Below the pieces are notes generated by a model. The model worked only from the letters and a program-made list of their open reading frames with translations, did no database searches and was not told the origin of the DNA. The translations under genes were made by a program, and so were the position numbers. Positions 33,976 to 42,030 of a DNA stretch of 64,000 nucleotides are shown here, one piece after another. Each line of letters begins with the position of its first letter. Position 1 is the first letter of the stretch. Source of the DNA: Burkholderia sp. Bp9142 (GTDB lineage Bacteria; Pseudomonadota; Gammaproteobacteria; Burkholderiales; Burkholderiaceae); NCBI RefSeq assembly GCF_003853415.1, contig NZ_QTPP01000001.1, positions 496,001 to 560,000 on the forward strand. Direction: 5' to 3'.

Positions 33976-34133
33976 TTCACCTTCCCCTCCCGGGCCAGGA
34001 CTAGCCGAGCCACGTCGTTAAAGCTGTTCATCTTCAGGCACACCTGTTGAGATACTTCATTGCACCGGGCCGCTTCAGCGGCGAGCCGGCGGCGGCGGAT
34101 CGTCGTTCTTCCCGGTGCGCATCGAGCGCTCAC
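33972..34133 (-). CDS. Candidate 53-residue ORF coupled to luxI and the ketosynthase
   Basis: A 53-codon frame starts at GTG 34133, overlapping the luxI stop, and ends in a TGA that overlaps the ketosynthase ATG. It fills the whole gap, with GTGA-type and ATGA overlaps at its ends. The C-terminal half looks protein-like (NEVSQQVCLKMNSFNDVARL), an amphipathic helix; the N-terminal half is Arg-rich. Not recognised. Alternatively only the overlap geometry is accidental, or the true start is the internal ATG giving 19 residues. Confidence 0.4.
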   Translation of the reverse strand: MSARCAPGRTTIRRRRLAAEAARCNEVSQQVCLKMNSFNDVARLVLAREGKVK

Positions 34134-34783
34134 ACCGCTTGTCCGAGCGCGTGCGACACATGCAGCGCGCGCGACAGGTTGAGCGGCACGCCGTGTTCCA
34201 GCGCGTCGATGTTCAGCGCCGCGCGCGTTTGCTCATCGAGCTCGATCCAGAACGGCAAGGTCGGCTTGCCTTCGATCATTTGTGGCGGAGCAGCGCGATG
34301 CACATTGACACCCATACGCTTCAGAAGCCGTTCGTTGCCGAGCACCGAGAATGCAATGAGACGGTTGGCGCCATGTGCGTGCGCGACACGGACGATTTCG
34401 GACATCAGGGAGCGCGTGTTTTGCCACGACTCTTCCGCGGTCAACGACTCGCCGCGCGGCATGCTCATCGCGAAGCGGGACAGTTCCCACACATTGCGTG
34501 TACAGGGAAGGGACGCGCCGCCCATCAGATCCGGAAAAACCTCACCGAGCAGATAAGGCTCATCGGTCGGCAGCAGCCGACCGCAGCCGACGATTTCACC
34601 GCTGCGGTCGCAAGCGACGACATAGAGGGTGTCCGCGTGATCGAAGTTGTCAAATTCGATGCCGTCGTCGGTGGGTAATGACCATCCGAGTTCCCGTATG
34701 AAGACCTTATGCCGAAACTCCGCAAGTCGATTCATCGTCTCGCGACTCAAATCAGCGCTTCTTCCCGACAATAAAGTCAGCAT
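34130..34783 (-). CDS. LuxI-family acyl-homoserine lactone synthase
   Basis: The 217-residue synthase makes an N-acyl-homoserine lactone signal from S-adenosylmethionine and acyl-ACP. With ATG 34783 as start, the conserved residues fall at canonical numbers: Arg24, Phe28, Trp34, Asp45, Asp48. This supports the choice over the upstream GTG at 34804. VWELSRFAMS and NRLIAFSVLGNERLLKRMG are also typical. It lies at the head of the minus-strand biosynthetic cluster, separated from the RsaM-position gene by a terminator-like hairpin. The cognate LuxR is divergent at 36 kb. The acyl chain cannot be predicted. Confidence 0.96.
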   Translation of the reverse strand: MLTLLSGRSADLSRETMNRLAEFRHKVFIRELGWSLPTDDGIEFDNFDHADTLYVVACDRSGEIVGCGRLLPTDEPYLLGEVFPDLMGGASLPCTRNVWELSRFAMSMPRGESLTAEESWQNTRSLMSEIVRVAHAHGANRLIAFSVLGNERLLKRMGVNVHRAAPPQMIEGKPTLPFWIELDEQTRAALNIDALEHGVPLNLSRALHVSHALGQAV

Positions 34784-34846
34784 CGTAAATGCCCTCTCTC
34801 TCACCTTAGAATTGTTAGCGCGAATTGGACCCGAAATCGCCGGGAC

Positions 34847-34869
34847 AAAAAAGCTGCCCGAATGGGCAG
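34847..34869 (-). terminator. Intrinsic terminator between the RsaM-position gene and luxI
   Basis: Minus strand: CTGCCC-ATTC-GGGCAG followed by CTTTTTT. It lies 64 bp upstream of the luxI start, so it either ends upstream transcription or acts as an attenuator for luxI. Confidence 0.75.
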
Positions 34870-35116
34870 GGTCTGGCGTTCGGACGAGACGCGTCGCGGC
34901 GAGTGCGCCGGGATATTGCGCGGGGCAAACGGGATTCGGGATTCGGGATTCAACTGGAGCGCTACGCGAGCCGGTCGGAAAGACCGTCCGGAACGCACTG
35001 GATTATCGGCGGCTCCAGGAAAACACTACGAGCCGCCGCGTCACGGCATGGATGACCGTCGCGGTCATCGCGCCATTGCCGCGCCGATCAGGAGGATCGG
35101 CGGAAATCGGGGACAG

Positions 35117-35139
35117 CGCGGCACAAAAGGTGTGCCGCG
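35117..35139. repeat. Inverted repeat upstream of luxI
   Basis: A perfect 9-bp stem, CGCGGCACA / TGTGCCGCG with a 5-nt loop, lies about 50 bp beyond the stop of the RsaM-position gene. No T-run follows. It is a terminator-like hairpin or an operator. Confidence 0.55.
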
Positions 35140-35185
35140 AAGCATAGGGTTTCCTGCAAGATAACCTTATGCATTGAACATAACA

Positions 35186-35569
35186 TCAGTGACCTGCGAA
35201 AATGGCCGATTCAAGTTCGCGCTGACGGACTCCCGAGCACAGCCAACCCTGGATCAACTCCTGGCTGTATCGCGCCCCATAATCGTCACCGTTCATGTTG
35301 AGGAGCATCACATTGCTGCTGACGTCGTCCTTCCCGACCTTCACGTCAGACTGGCCCACTGCCACATACCATACGCAGCCGACGCTCACGGTCGGTCGCG
35401 TTTCGGTGCAGACCAGCTCGTAGTAGCCGGCATTGACGGCGCTGATGCCCTCGCCCCACAAGTCATGCAACAGGTTCGGGGCTTGCTGACACATATGTCG
35501 ACGGAAGCGCAGCGCGTAGAACGCCGGCAAAGTCAATCGTACATATCCATCGTTCGGTTTTTTTGGCAT
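35186..35569 (-). CDS. Hypothetical protein at the RsaM/TofM position
   Basis: The 127-residue protein (ATG 35569, GAGAG upstream) lies between luxI and the divergent luxR. That is exactly where the RsaM/TofM-type repressors of acyl-homoserine lactone signalling lie in Burkholderia cepI-cepR and tofI-tofR loci. Visible stretches are VRLTLPAFYALRFRRHMCQQ, DLWGEGISAVNAGYYELV and VGCVWYVAVG; no DNA-binding or membrane motif is seen, as in RsaM proteins. The sequence does not let me confirm homology, so the call rests on position and size. If correct it damps signal production. Confidence 0.6.
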   Translation of the reverse strand: MPKKPNDGYVRLTLPAFYALRFRRHMCQQAPNLLHDLWGEGISAVNAGYYELVCTETRPTVSVGCVWYVAVGQSDVKVGKDDVSSNVMLLNMNGDDYGARYSQELIQGWLCSGVRQRELESAIFAGH

Positions 35570-35998
35570 GTTCGTTCTCTCGACGTGGCACCTGTTAAAA
35601 TCCAAGCCGCATAGTTTGGCAAGATTCGCGGCAATCGGCTAGGCGAAGGTCATTGCAATGCGCACAGCGCGCCCGCGTCGTGATTCGTGATTGCCGGTGC
35701 GATCATGCGCATGTTATTTGCGATTATTACGGACCGCCCCGATAATGCCACCGCATTATCAGGACGCACAAATGGCCGTACCCGCATGCAAACTCCACAC
35801 CTCGAACGATCAATATCGAGCGCGGATACCCCCCTGAATCCGCCACCACGCAAAAAATTTGTATGCGACACCATGCCTGCCACTCGATACTTGAAACATT
35901 GAGCTTCCCTCTTGAACAACCTTTTTAAAAAACCGGTCAACGCACCAACCACGCGACATAGCTCCCTTCGTGGGCAAGATTGACCGCAAGGTAATGAT
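35570..35998. other. Divergent intergenic region before luxR
   Basis: This 430-bp, relatively AT-rich region carries the promoters of luxR and the RsaM-position gene and a perfect 20-bp dyad at 35741-35760. No coding frame is supported. Confidence 0.6.
35741..35760. promoter_or_regulatory. 20-bp dyad, lux-box-length operator candidate
   Basis: GATAATGC-CACC-GCATTATC is a 20-bp perfect inverted repeat, the length of a lux box, 238 bp upstream of luxR and 171 bp upstream of the RsaM-position gene. Its sequence does not match the CTGT-type consensus, so LuxR binding is only a possibility. Confidence 0.45.
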
Positions 35999-36712
35999 AT
36001 GCATACCTGGAGAGAGAAGTATCTGAATGGATACGCTGCGGCAAAATCCGAGGCCGACGTGTTTCTGGAGTTCGCGGCTGACGCGCGAGCCCTTGGATTC
36101 GAGTACTGTTCGTTCGGTCTGCGCGTTCCGTTGCCGGTGAGCAAGCCGCAGTTCATGCTGCAGTCCAACTATCCGCAGACGTGGGTCGACCGCTATGTGA
36201 GCCAGAACTATTTTGCCGTCGACCCAACGGTTCGGCATGGGCTCAGTCAGATGAACCCCTTGATCTGGCGTGCCGATAGCCAGACCCAGAGCGTCGAGTT
36301 CTGGGAGGAAGCGGAGCACCATGGCTTGCGCCACGGCTGGTGCATGCCGTCCATCAGCCGCACCGGGACGATCGGACTCGTGACCATGGTGCGATCAGGC
36401 GAGCCGATCGAAGAGCGCGAACTCGCGGAAAAGGGTTATCAAATGTCATGGCTCGCGAACACGGCCAACTACGCGATGAGCATGCATCTGCTCGCGCAGT
36501 TTGTGCCCGAATATACCGTCGAGCTGACTGCACGCGAGCGCGAGTCGCTGCAATGGTCTGCCGCGGGGAAAACCTACTCCGAGATCGGCAAGATCATGCA
36601 TATCGACGAACGCACCGTCAAATTTCACCTCGTCAATGCAATGCGCAAGTTGAACGCGACCAACAAGACCGAAGCCGCGGTCAAGGCAGCGATGCTGGGG
36701 CTCTTGTTCTGA
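35999..36712 (+). CDS. LuxR-family quorum-sensing regulator
   Basis: The 237-residue protein has an N-terminal acyl-homoserine lactone-binding domain and a C-terminal LuxR-type HTH (about 172-232: LTARERESLQWSAAGKTYSE, IDERTVKFHLVNAMRKLNA). The ligand pocket residues Trp62, Tyr66, Asp75, Pro76 and Trp90 are all present, offset by five from TraR numbering. It should therefore bind a signal and is not an orphan degenerate. It is divergent from the RsaM-position gene and luxI, and is the likely activator of the polyyne-type cluster. AAGG precedes the ATG. Confidence 0.95.
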   Translation: MHTWREKYLNGYAAAKSEADVFLEFAADARALGFEYCSFGLRVPLPVSKPQFMLQSNYPQTWVDRYVSQNYFAVDPTVRHGLSQMNPLIWRADSQTQSVEFWEEAEHHGLRHGWCMPSISRTGTIGLVTMVRSGEPIEERELAEKGYQMSWLANTANYAMSMHLLAQFVPEYTVELTARERESLQWSAAGKTYSEIGKIMHIDERTVKFHLVNAMRKLNATNKTEAAVKAAMLGLLF

Positions 36713-37189
36713 CGCCATTCTCTTCATCGACCGTATCCGAACTTTTCTGCCGTCCTTAGGCTCGCTCATCGCCCCCAGAGGCGCAACGGCACATGGCGTC
36801 AGGCCAACCGCTCCGCGGGCGCGGCTTTTTGCCTGGCGCCTTCACACGCCGCTCGGCATGCTCAATCCGCCGCAGGCGGCCAGAGATCGCAAATCGAGGC
36901 CTTTGCCGTACTCGACAAGGCATTGCCACACCGGTTCAGCCAGTTAGCGCGTGGGCACCGGCACCCGGACGCGCGCCCGGTTGCCGGATATCACGGGTTG
37001 CATGACGAACGTGCAGTCCGGCTTCCACGATTCCGGATGCCAATCCGACAGTCGCTCCGATCGGCCGTCCCGCCCGCCTCCCCGCCCCCGATTACCTAGG
37101 TAATTGACACGTATGGACCTAGGTAATTGGCGTCCCTACCATGGGTTTCGACGCGACCCAAAGCGCCCCCACACCAAGAGGACACGACC
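36713..37189. other. Intergenic region before the MHS transporter
   Basis: About 480 bp with no supported gene. Its 3' end carries the duplicated ACCTAGGTAATTG element and a TTGACA-like box (37103-37108). The 5' part holds nothing recognisable. Confidence 0.6.
37091..37129 (+). promoter_or_regulatory. Duplicated operator-like element before the MHS transporter
   Basis: ACCTAGGTAATTG occurs at 37094-37106 and again at 37117-37129, 23 bp apart. The first copy lies in a perfect 14-bp palindrome ATTACCTAGGTAAT (37091-37104). A TTGACA box overlaps it. Two-turn spacing suggests cooperative binding by a dimeric regulator such as the PAS-LuxR protein encoded downstream. Confidence 0.6.
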
Positions 37190-38536
37190 ATGACCACCCA
37201 GGACGTCGACACCGGAACCCTTCGGCGCGTGATCGCCGCAGCGTCGATCGGCAATTTCGTCGAATGGTTCGATTTCGCCGCATACGGCTTTCTCGCCACC
37301 ATCCTGACGCGCGAATTCTTCCCGAGCGGCGACCCGACGATCGGACTCCTGAAGACGTTCGCCGTCTTCGCGGTGGCCTTCGCATTCCGCCCGCTCGGCG
37401 GCCTCATCTTCGGCGTCATCGGCGACCGGATCGGCCGCAAGCGCACGCTGGCGCTGACGATCCTGATGATGGCCGGCTCGACGACGTTGATCGGTCTTCT
37501 CCCGACCTACGCGAGCATCGGCTACCTGGCACCGTTTCTGCTCACGATCATCCGCTGCGTCCAGGGCTTTTCCGCGGGCGGCGAATACGCCGGCGCATGC
37601 GCCTACGTGATGGAACATGCCCCGCGCCGCCGCCGCGCATTCTTCGGCAGCTTCGTGCCGGTGTCGACCTTCTCGTCGTTCGCTTGCGCGGCGGTGGTGG
37701 CCTATCTGCTCGAGTCGTCGCTGTCGTCGCAGGCGATGATCGACTGGGGCTGGCGCGTGCCGTTCCTGATCGCGGCACCGGTCGGCCTCATCGGCGTCTA
37801 CCTGCGTGTCAACCTGAATGAAACGCCCGCGTTCCAGGCGCTCGAAGGCAAGCACGACGTTGCACATGCCCCGCTGATGGAAACGCTGCATTCGCAGTCG
37901 TGGAATATCCTGAAGCTCGGCGCGTTCGTGTCCGTGACGGCGCTGTCGTTCTACACGTTCACGACGTATTTTTCGACTTACCTGCAAGTGGCCGGGCACC
38001 TGTCCCGCGGCACGTCGCTTCTCGTGACGGTGCTCGCGCTGCTCTTCGCAGCGGCGTTGTGCCCGCTCGCCGGCCTGTTCTCCGACCTCGTCGGCCGCCG
38101 CGCGACGATCGCGACGACCGGCGTCTTCATCATCGTGTCGGTTTATCCGGCGTTCTCGCTGGGCGGCTCGGGCGTGTTGTCGCAATCGCTGATCGGCGTC
38201 GCGCTGCTCGCCATCGGCGCGGTGTTCTCGGGCGTGGTGACGGCACCGCTGATGTCGGAAGTGTTCGCGACGAAAACCCGCTATACGGCGTCCGCGATCA
38301 CCTACAACCTCGCCTATACGATCTTCGGCGGCACCGCCCCGCTCGTCGCCACGTGGCTGATCTCCGCGACCGGAACGAACCTGTCGCCCGCGTACTACCT
38401 GATCGCCGTGTCGATCTTCGCGATGATCGGCGGCCTGGCACTGCCGGAAACGTCGAAGACGGCACTCGAGGAAGCCGGTCCGGCAACCGCGAGAACCACC
38501 CAGTCCGCCAAGCGCGGCGTCGAACGCGCCGTCTGA
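37190..38536 (+). CDS. MHS-family MFS transporter (ProP/KgtP type)
   Basis: The 448-residue symporter has 12 predicted helices and the metabolite:H+ symporter signature: SIGNFVEWFDFAAYGFLA at helix 1, GVIGDRIGRKRTLALTI in the loop 2-3 motif and RCVQGFSAGGEYAGA. This family takes up osmolytes and organic acids (proline/betaine, alpha-ketoglutarate). ATG 37190 follows AGAGGACA. It leads a probable operon with an atypical dipeptidase and a V4R-domain protein. Because those two are neighbours of dimethylglycine catabolism genes in Pseudomonas, a betaine-like substrate is a reasonable inference. Confidence 0.92.
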   Translation: MTTQDVDTGTLRRVIAAASIGNFVEWFDFAAYGFLATILTREFFPSGDPTIGLLKTFAVFAVAFAFRPLGGLIFGVIGDRIGRKRTLALTILMMAGSTTLIGLLPTYASIGYLAPFLLTIIRCVQGFSAGGEYAGACAYVMEHAPRRRRAFFGSFVPVSTFSSFACAAVVAYLLESSLSSQAMIDWGWRVPFLIAAPVGLIGVYLRVNLNETPAFQALEGKHDVAHAPLMETLHSQSWNILKLGAFVSVTALSFYTFTTYFSTYLQVAGHLSRGTSLLVTVLALLFAAALCPLAGLFSDLVGRRATIATTGVFIIVSVYPAFSLGGSGVLSQSLIGVALLAIGAVFSGVVTAPLMSEVFATKTRYTASAITYNLAYTIFGGTAPLVATWLISATGTNLSPAYYLIAVSIFAMIGGLALPETSKTALEEAGPATARTTQSAKRGVERAV

Positions 38537-38576
38537 GCGCCTGTCACGCAAGAAGATCAACGCATAGAGGGACACC

Positions 38577-39548
38577 ATGACCAGCCTTCACGACGCCAGC
38601 ATCATCATCGACGGCCTGAACATTTCCAGATTCGAGCGCTCGGTGTTCGAAGACATGCGCAAGGGCGGCGTCACCGCCGTCAACTGCACGGTCTCCGTGT
38701 GGGAAGACTTCCAGAAGACGATCGACAACATCGCGGAAATGAAGCAGCAGATCCGCGAATACAGTGAGATCCTCACGCTGGTGCGCACGACGGACGACAT
38801 CCTGCGCGCGAAGCAGGAGAACAAGACCGGCATCATCCTCGGCTTCCAGAATTCGTATGCGTTCGAGGACAACCTCGGCTACATCGAAGTGTTCAAGGAA
38901 CTCGGCGTGAATGTGGTGCAGCTCTGCTACAACACGCAGAACCTCGTCGGCACGGGTTCCTACGAACCGGACGGCGGCTTGTCCGGATACGGCCGCGAAG
39001 TGATTCAGGAGATGAACCGCGTCGGCATCATGGTGGATCTCTCGCACGTCGGCGCGAAGACATCGTCCGACGCGATCGCCTGTTCGAAGAAGCCGGTCAC
39101 CTACTCGCACTGCTGCCCGTCCGGCTTGAAAGAACATCCGCGCAACAAGACGGACGATCAACTGCGCGAGATCGCCGAAGCAAACGGCTTCGTGGGCGTC
39201 ACGATGTTCATGCCGTTCCTGCGACGCGGCGCCGACGCAACCATCGACGATTATCTCGAAGCGATCGAATACGTGATCGACGTGATCGGCGAGGACAAGG
39301 TCGGCATCGGCACGGACTTCACGCAGGGCTACAGCACCGAGTTCTTCGACTGGATCACGCACGACAAGGGCCGCTATCGTCGCCTGACGGACTTCGGCAA
39401 GGTCGTCAATCCGGAAGGCATCCGCACGATCGGCGAATTCCCGAACCTCACGGCCGCGATGCAGCGCGCCGGCTGGAGCGATTCGCGCATCAAGAAGGTG
39501 ATGGGCGAAAACTGGCTGCGGGTATTCGGCGAAGTCTGGAACGGTTGA
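38577..39548 (+). CDS. Membrane dipeptidase (M19) family protein, atypical metal site
   Basis: The 323-residue protein has the M19/renal dipeptidase fold: GIILGFQNSYAFEDN, VDLSHVG, PVTYSHCCPSGL and VGIGTDFTQGY. The canonical N-terminal zinc motif DxHxD is replaced by DGLNISRFERS, so one metal site is altered. The same variant is found in proteins encoded beside dgcAB for dimethylglycine catabolism. It may therefore act on an N-methylated substrate rather than a peptide. It is 40 bp downstream of the MHS transporter and 28 bp upstream of the V4R gene. Confidence 0.88.
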   Translation: MTSLHDASIIIDGLNISRFERSVFEDMRKGGVTAVNCTVSVWEDFQKTIDNIAEMKQQIREYSEILTLVRTTDDILRAKQENKTGIILGFQNSYAFEDNLGYIEVFKELGVNVVQLCYNTQNLVGTGSYEPDGGLSGYGREVIQEMNRVGIMVDLSHVGAKTSSDAIACSKKPVTYSHCCPSGLKEHPRNKTDDQLREIAEANGFVGVTMFMPFLRRGADATIDDYLEAIEYVIDVIGEDKVGIGTDFTQGYSTEFFDWITHDKGRYRRLTDFGKVVNPEGIRTIGEFPNLTAAMQRAGWSDSRIKKVMGENWLRVFGEVWNG

Positions 39549-39576
39549 ACCACCGCACGACACCTGCGCACCCGCC

Positions 39577-40101
39577 ATGCAGCCACAATTGCCCATCGAC
39601 GTCGATCCGGATACCGGTGTCTGGACCACCGACGCGCTGCCGATGCTGTACGTGCCGCGCCACTTCTTCACGAACAATCATGTCGCCGTCGAAGAGGCGC
39701 TCGGCCGCGAAGCCTATGCGTCGATTCTCTACAAGGCCGGCTACAAGTCGGCCTATCACTGGTGCGACGAGGAGGCGAAGCAGCACGGCATCGGCGGCAT
39801 AGCCGTATTCGAGCATTATCTGAAGCGGCTGTCGCAGCGCGGCTGGGGCGTGTTCACCCTCGCCGAAGCCGACCCGGCGACATCGCATGCGCGCATCCAT
39901 CTGCACCATTCGTCCTTCGTTCTGGCGCAGCCCGACAAGCACGGCAAGCTGTGCTACATGTTCGCGGGCTGGTTCGCCGGTGCGATGGACTGGGTCAACG
40001 ACACCGCGGCCGATACGGCGAGCAAAGGCCCGCGCGCGCATTCGGCGGAAGTCCGGTGTGCGGGCGAAGGGCACGATTGCTGCGTCTTTCACGTCCGATG
40101 A
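39577..40101 (+). CDS. DUF5943 / 4-vinyl-reductase (V4R)-like protein
   Basis: The 174-residue protein has the V4R-type domain seen in DUF5943 proteins: YVPRHFFTNNHVAVEEALG, LYKAGYKSAYHWC, CYMFAGWFAGAMDWV and a C-terminal EVRCAGEGHDCCVFHV with clustered cysteines and histidine. V4R domains bind small molecules or tetrapyrrole-like ligands. With the preceding dipeptidase-like gene it matches the PA5396-PA5397 pair next to dgcAB in Pseudomonas aeruginosa. The dgcAB genes are not in this window. Function unknown. Confidence 0.8.
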   Translation: MQPQLPIDVDPDTGVWTTDALPMLYVPRHFFTNNHVAVEEALGREAYASILYKAGYKSAYHWCDEEAKQHGIGGIAVFEHYLKRLSQRGWGVFTLAEADPATSHARIHLHHSSFVLAQPDKHGKLCYMFAGWFAGAMDWVNDTAADTASKGPRAHSAEVRCAGEGHDCCVFHVR

Positions 40102-40193
40102 GTTTCTTGCAAGCGCTACCGCTACAATCAGGCAGGCGCAACCCTGCCCGATAGATAGCCCGGGTCCGAACCCGGTTCGGCCCCGTCGACAAG

Positions 40194-40766
40194 ATGCCGA
40201 ACATGACCGACTCGATGCCCAGCCTCGACTACGAAGATCTCTTCAGGCATCTGCCCGTCGCGGCGATCGTGGCCAGGGAGCGCATCATGGTCGACTGCAA
40301 CGAGAAGGCGCTGCAACTGTTCAGGGCGACCCGCGACGACATCGTCGACCAGTCGTTCGCGAAGCTGTATCCGCAGCAGAAGGACTTCGCGACGACCGGC
40401 CGCCGCCTTGCGCCGCTGCTCGCGAAACATGCCGGGTTCAGCGACGACCGCATCATGCGCCGTGTCGACGGCAGCCATTTCTGGGTCACCGTGTGCGGCT
40501 TCGGATACAACCCGAAGCGGCCGTTCGAGCTGGCCATCTGGACCTTCACCGACCTGTCGGGCGACGCCAAGCATCCCGACGTCGCCAGCACGTTGACCGA
40601 TCGCGAGCGCGACGTCGCCGCATTCCTGGTTCACGGCCTGACCAGCAAGGAAATCGGCAAGGAGCTGAGCATCAGTCCACGCACCGTCGATATCCATCGC
40701 GCGAGCTTGCTGCGGAAGTACGAAGTCCGCACGACCCACGATCTCATTGCGCGCCTGCTGGCGTGA
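40194..40766 (+). CDS. PAS-LuxR transcriptional regulator
   Basis: The 190-residue protein combines an N-terminal PAS domain (about 12-125: LFRHLPVAAIVARERIMVDC, DGSHFWVTVCGFGYN) with a LuxR-type HTH (about 132-188: LTDRERDVAAFLVHGLTSKE, SPRTVDIHRASLLRKYEV). There is no receiver domain, so the PAS domain senses the signal directly. It follows the transporter/dipeptidase/V4R genes by 92 bp on the same strand and is the likely regulator of that locus, perhaps through the ACCTAGGTAATTG repeats. Confidence 0.9.
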   Translation: MPNMTDSMPSLDYEDLFRHLPVAAIVARERIMVDCNEKALQLFRATRDDIVDQSFAKLYPQQKDFATTGRRLAPLLAKHAGFSDDRIMRRVDGSHFWVTVCGFGYNPKRPFELAIWTFTDLSGDAKHPDVASTLTDRERDVAAFLVHGLTSKEIGKELSISPRTVDIHRASLLRKYEVRTTHDLIARLLA

Positions 40767-41028
40767 GTCGCGCGCGCATCAAAAGCACCGCCTGCATCCA
40801 CGCGCCGACAAACAAGGTTCTTCGTGGATTTCCATGGGCGTCGCTTGCCGGCCCATTGCAGCCGGTGGATATTCTCCCGCCGAATGACCGATCATCGTTG
40901 CGGATTCAACCCGTCGATGCAACAGATTGATGAAATCGCTCGACCGGGGCCTTTCCCACAGGCGTTCGCAAAAGTAGCGCTACTGTCGCTATCGATCCGC
41001 TGCAAAGGCGGGACAGGCGTGCCTCGGC

Positions 41029-41445
41029 TCAGCGCGCAACGACGAACGATGTGTGCATGCCCATCTCATAGTGCCCCGGCCGGTTGCAAATCAGCACGTA
41101 GCGTCCTGGCGCAAGCTTCAATGACAGGCGCTTGGTCGAACCCTGCTCCAGGTCCTCCACCTCGCCCATTTTCTTGAACCGGCTTTCCGTGACCTGGCCT
41201 TTTTGGACGGGCAGATGCGCGTCGTCCATGTCTGTCCTCAGCACCACAAGCTCATGTTCGGTACTGCCGTTCGCTGCGTTGTTCACCTCGAACGTGACCC
41301 GCCCGGCCTTCACTGTGCCGGCATCGAGTTGAATCGCGTTGTCCGTGAGCTTGACATGGATCATCTCGTCCGCATGACTGCTCAGCGGCGCGACGCCGAG
41401 CGCAACCGCCGCCAGCACGAACGCAGTACGGCTTCTGTTGATCAT
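41029..41445 (-). CDS. Exported cupredoxin-like copper protein
   Basis: The 138-residue protein has a signal peptide (residues 1-25, ending SSHADE) and a cupredoxin fold. Type 1 copper ligands are visible as an early His in STEHELVVLRTD and the C-terminal Cys, His and Met of CNRPGHYEMGMH. It is probably a periplasmic electron carrier or copper-binding protein. ATG 41445 has GAGGAGAAA upstream. It stands alone; no oxidase or copper-efflux gene is adjacent. Confidence 0.9.
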   Translation of the reverse strand: MINRSRTAFVLAAVALGVAPLSSHADEMIHVKLTDNAIQLDAGTVKAGRVTFEVNNAANGSTEHELVVLRTDMDDAHLPVQKGQVTESRFKKMGEVEDLEQGSTKRLSLKLAPGRYVLICNRPGHYEMGMHTSFVVAR

Positions 41446-42030
41446 GATGTTTCTCCTCGAAAGTGCCGTGTTGCCGCAAGACGCGGCGAACCACGGTGCC
41501 GGATTCGCCGGCCCCGCAGGCTCGTGGATCAACTGTTCTCTCGATGACCGTCGCGCGTCAGTAGGCACGTTCGCCAATATGCATGGGTAGGAACCCTCGT
41601 CATCGTCGTGGCCGCCGGGGACCACTTTTCGCGGCGCACATGGCCGGATATCGAACGGCCAATAAAGCAGCATTCGTTGTCGCGAATCGAATGGCCGCTT
41701 GCTGCACGGAACCGCCGCCTGAGCTTCCGAAGAATGGTGCCGGCGAATGCCCCTTCATGGGCCGTAAGCGAACATTCGGCGAACGTGCTTGAACTTCCGC
41801 TGATGGCCGGTTGCCGGCGGACACAACCGCCCGTTGCCACCCGAAGCGGCCGTTCGACTGTTCGTGGAGTATGTGACTGCCTCATGGACGAAAGCAGTCG
41901 TTCGCGAGCGAGGCTGGCACGGGGGCTCGGGCACCAGAGCGGACAATGGCATCCGTCTGTTTTTGGCGAACGGTCCACTTTGGATCTTCTAGAGCGGAAA
42001 CGCGGCACAATCTGCGGCGCAAGCCTGCGC
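41446..42030. other. Non-coding stretch between cupredoxin and Crp-type gene
   Basis: About 585 bp with weak codon structure in all frames. It must hold the cupredoxin promoter. Nothing else is recognisable, and it may contain decayed sequence. Confidence 0.5.

Larger units (their letters stand above)
34784..35185. other. Intergenic region upstream of luxI
   Basis: About 400 bp with lower GC than flanking genes. It contains a terminator-like hairpin (34847-34869), a 9-bp-stem inverted repeat (35117-35139) and a half-site CCTGCAAGATAACC at 35153-35166 resembling the left arm of known Burkholderia lux boxes. No coding frame is supported. Confidence 0.55.

Noticed and set aside
34041-34060. A lux box at the ACCTGTT half-site near the ketosynthase start, and a similar one at 35590.
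   Set aside because: Only one arm matches; there is no dyad, and the first lies inside the candidate 53-codon frame.
41583-41792. A small protein in the gap before the Crp-type gene.
   Set aside because: No ribosome site, poor codon pattern and no recognisable motif.
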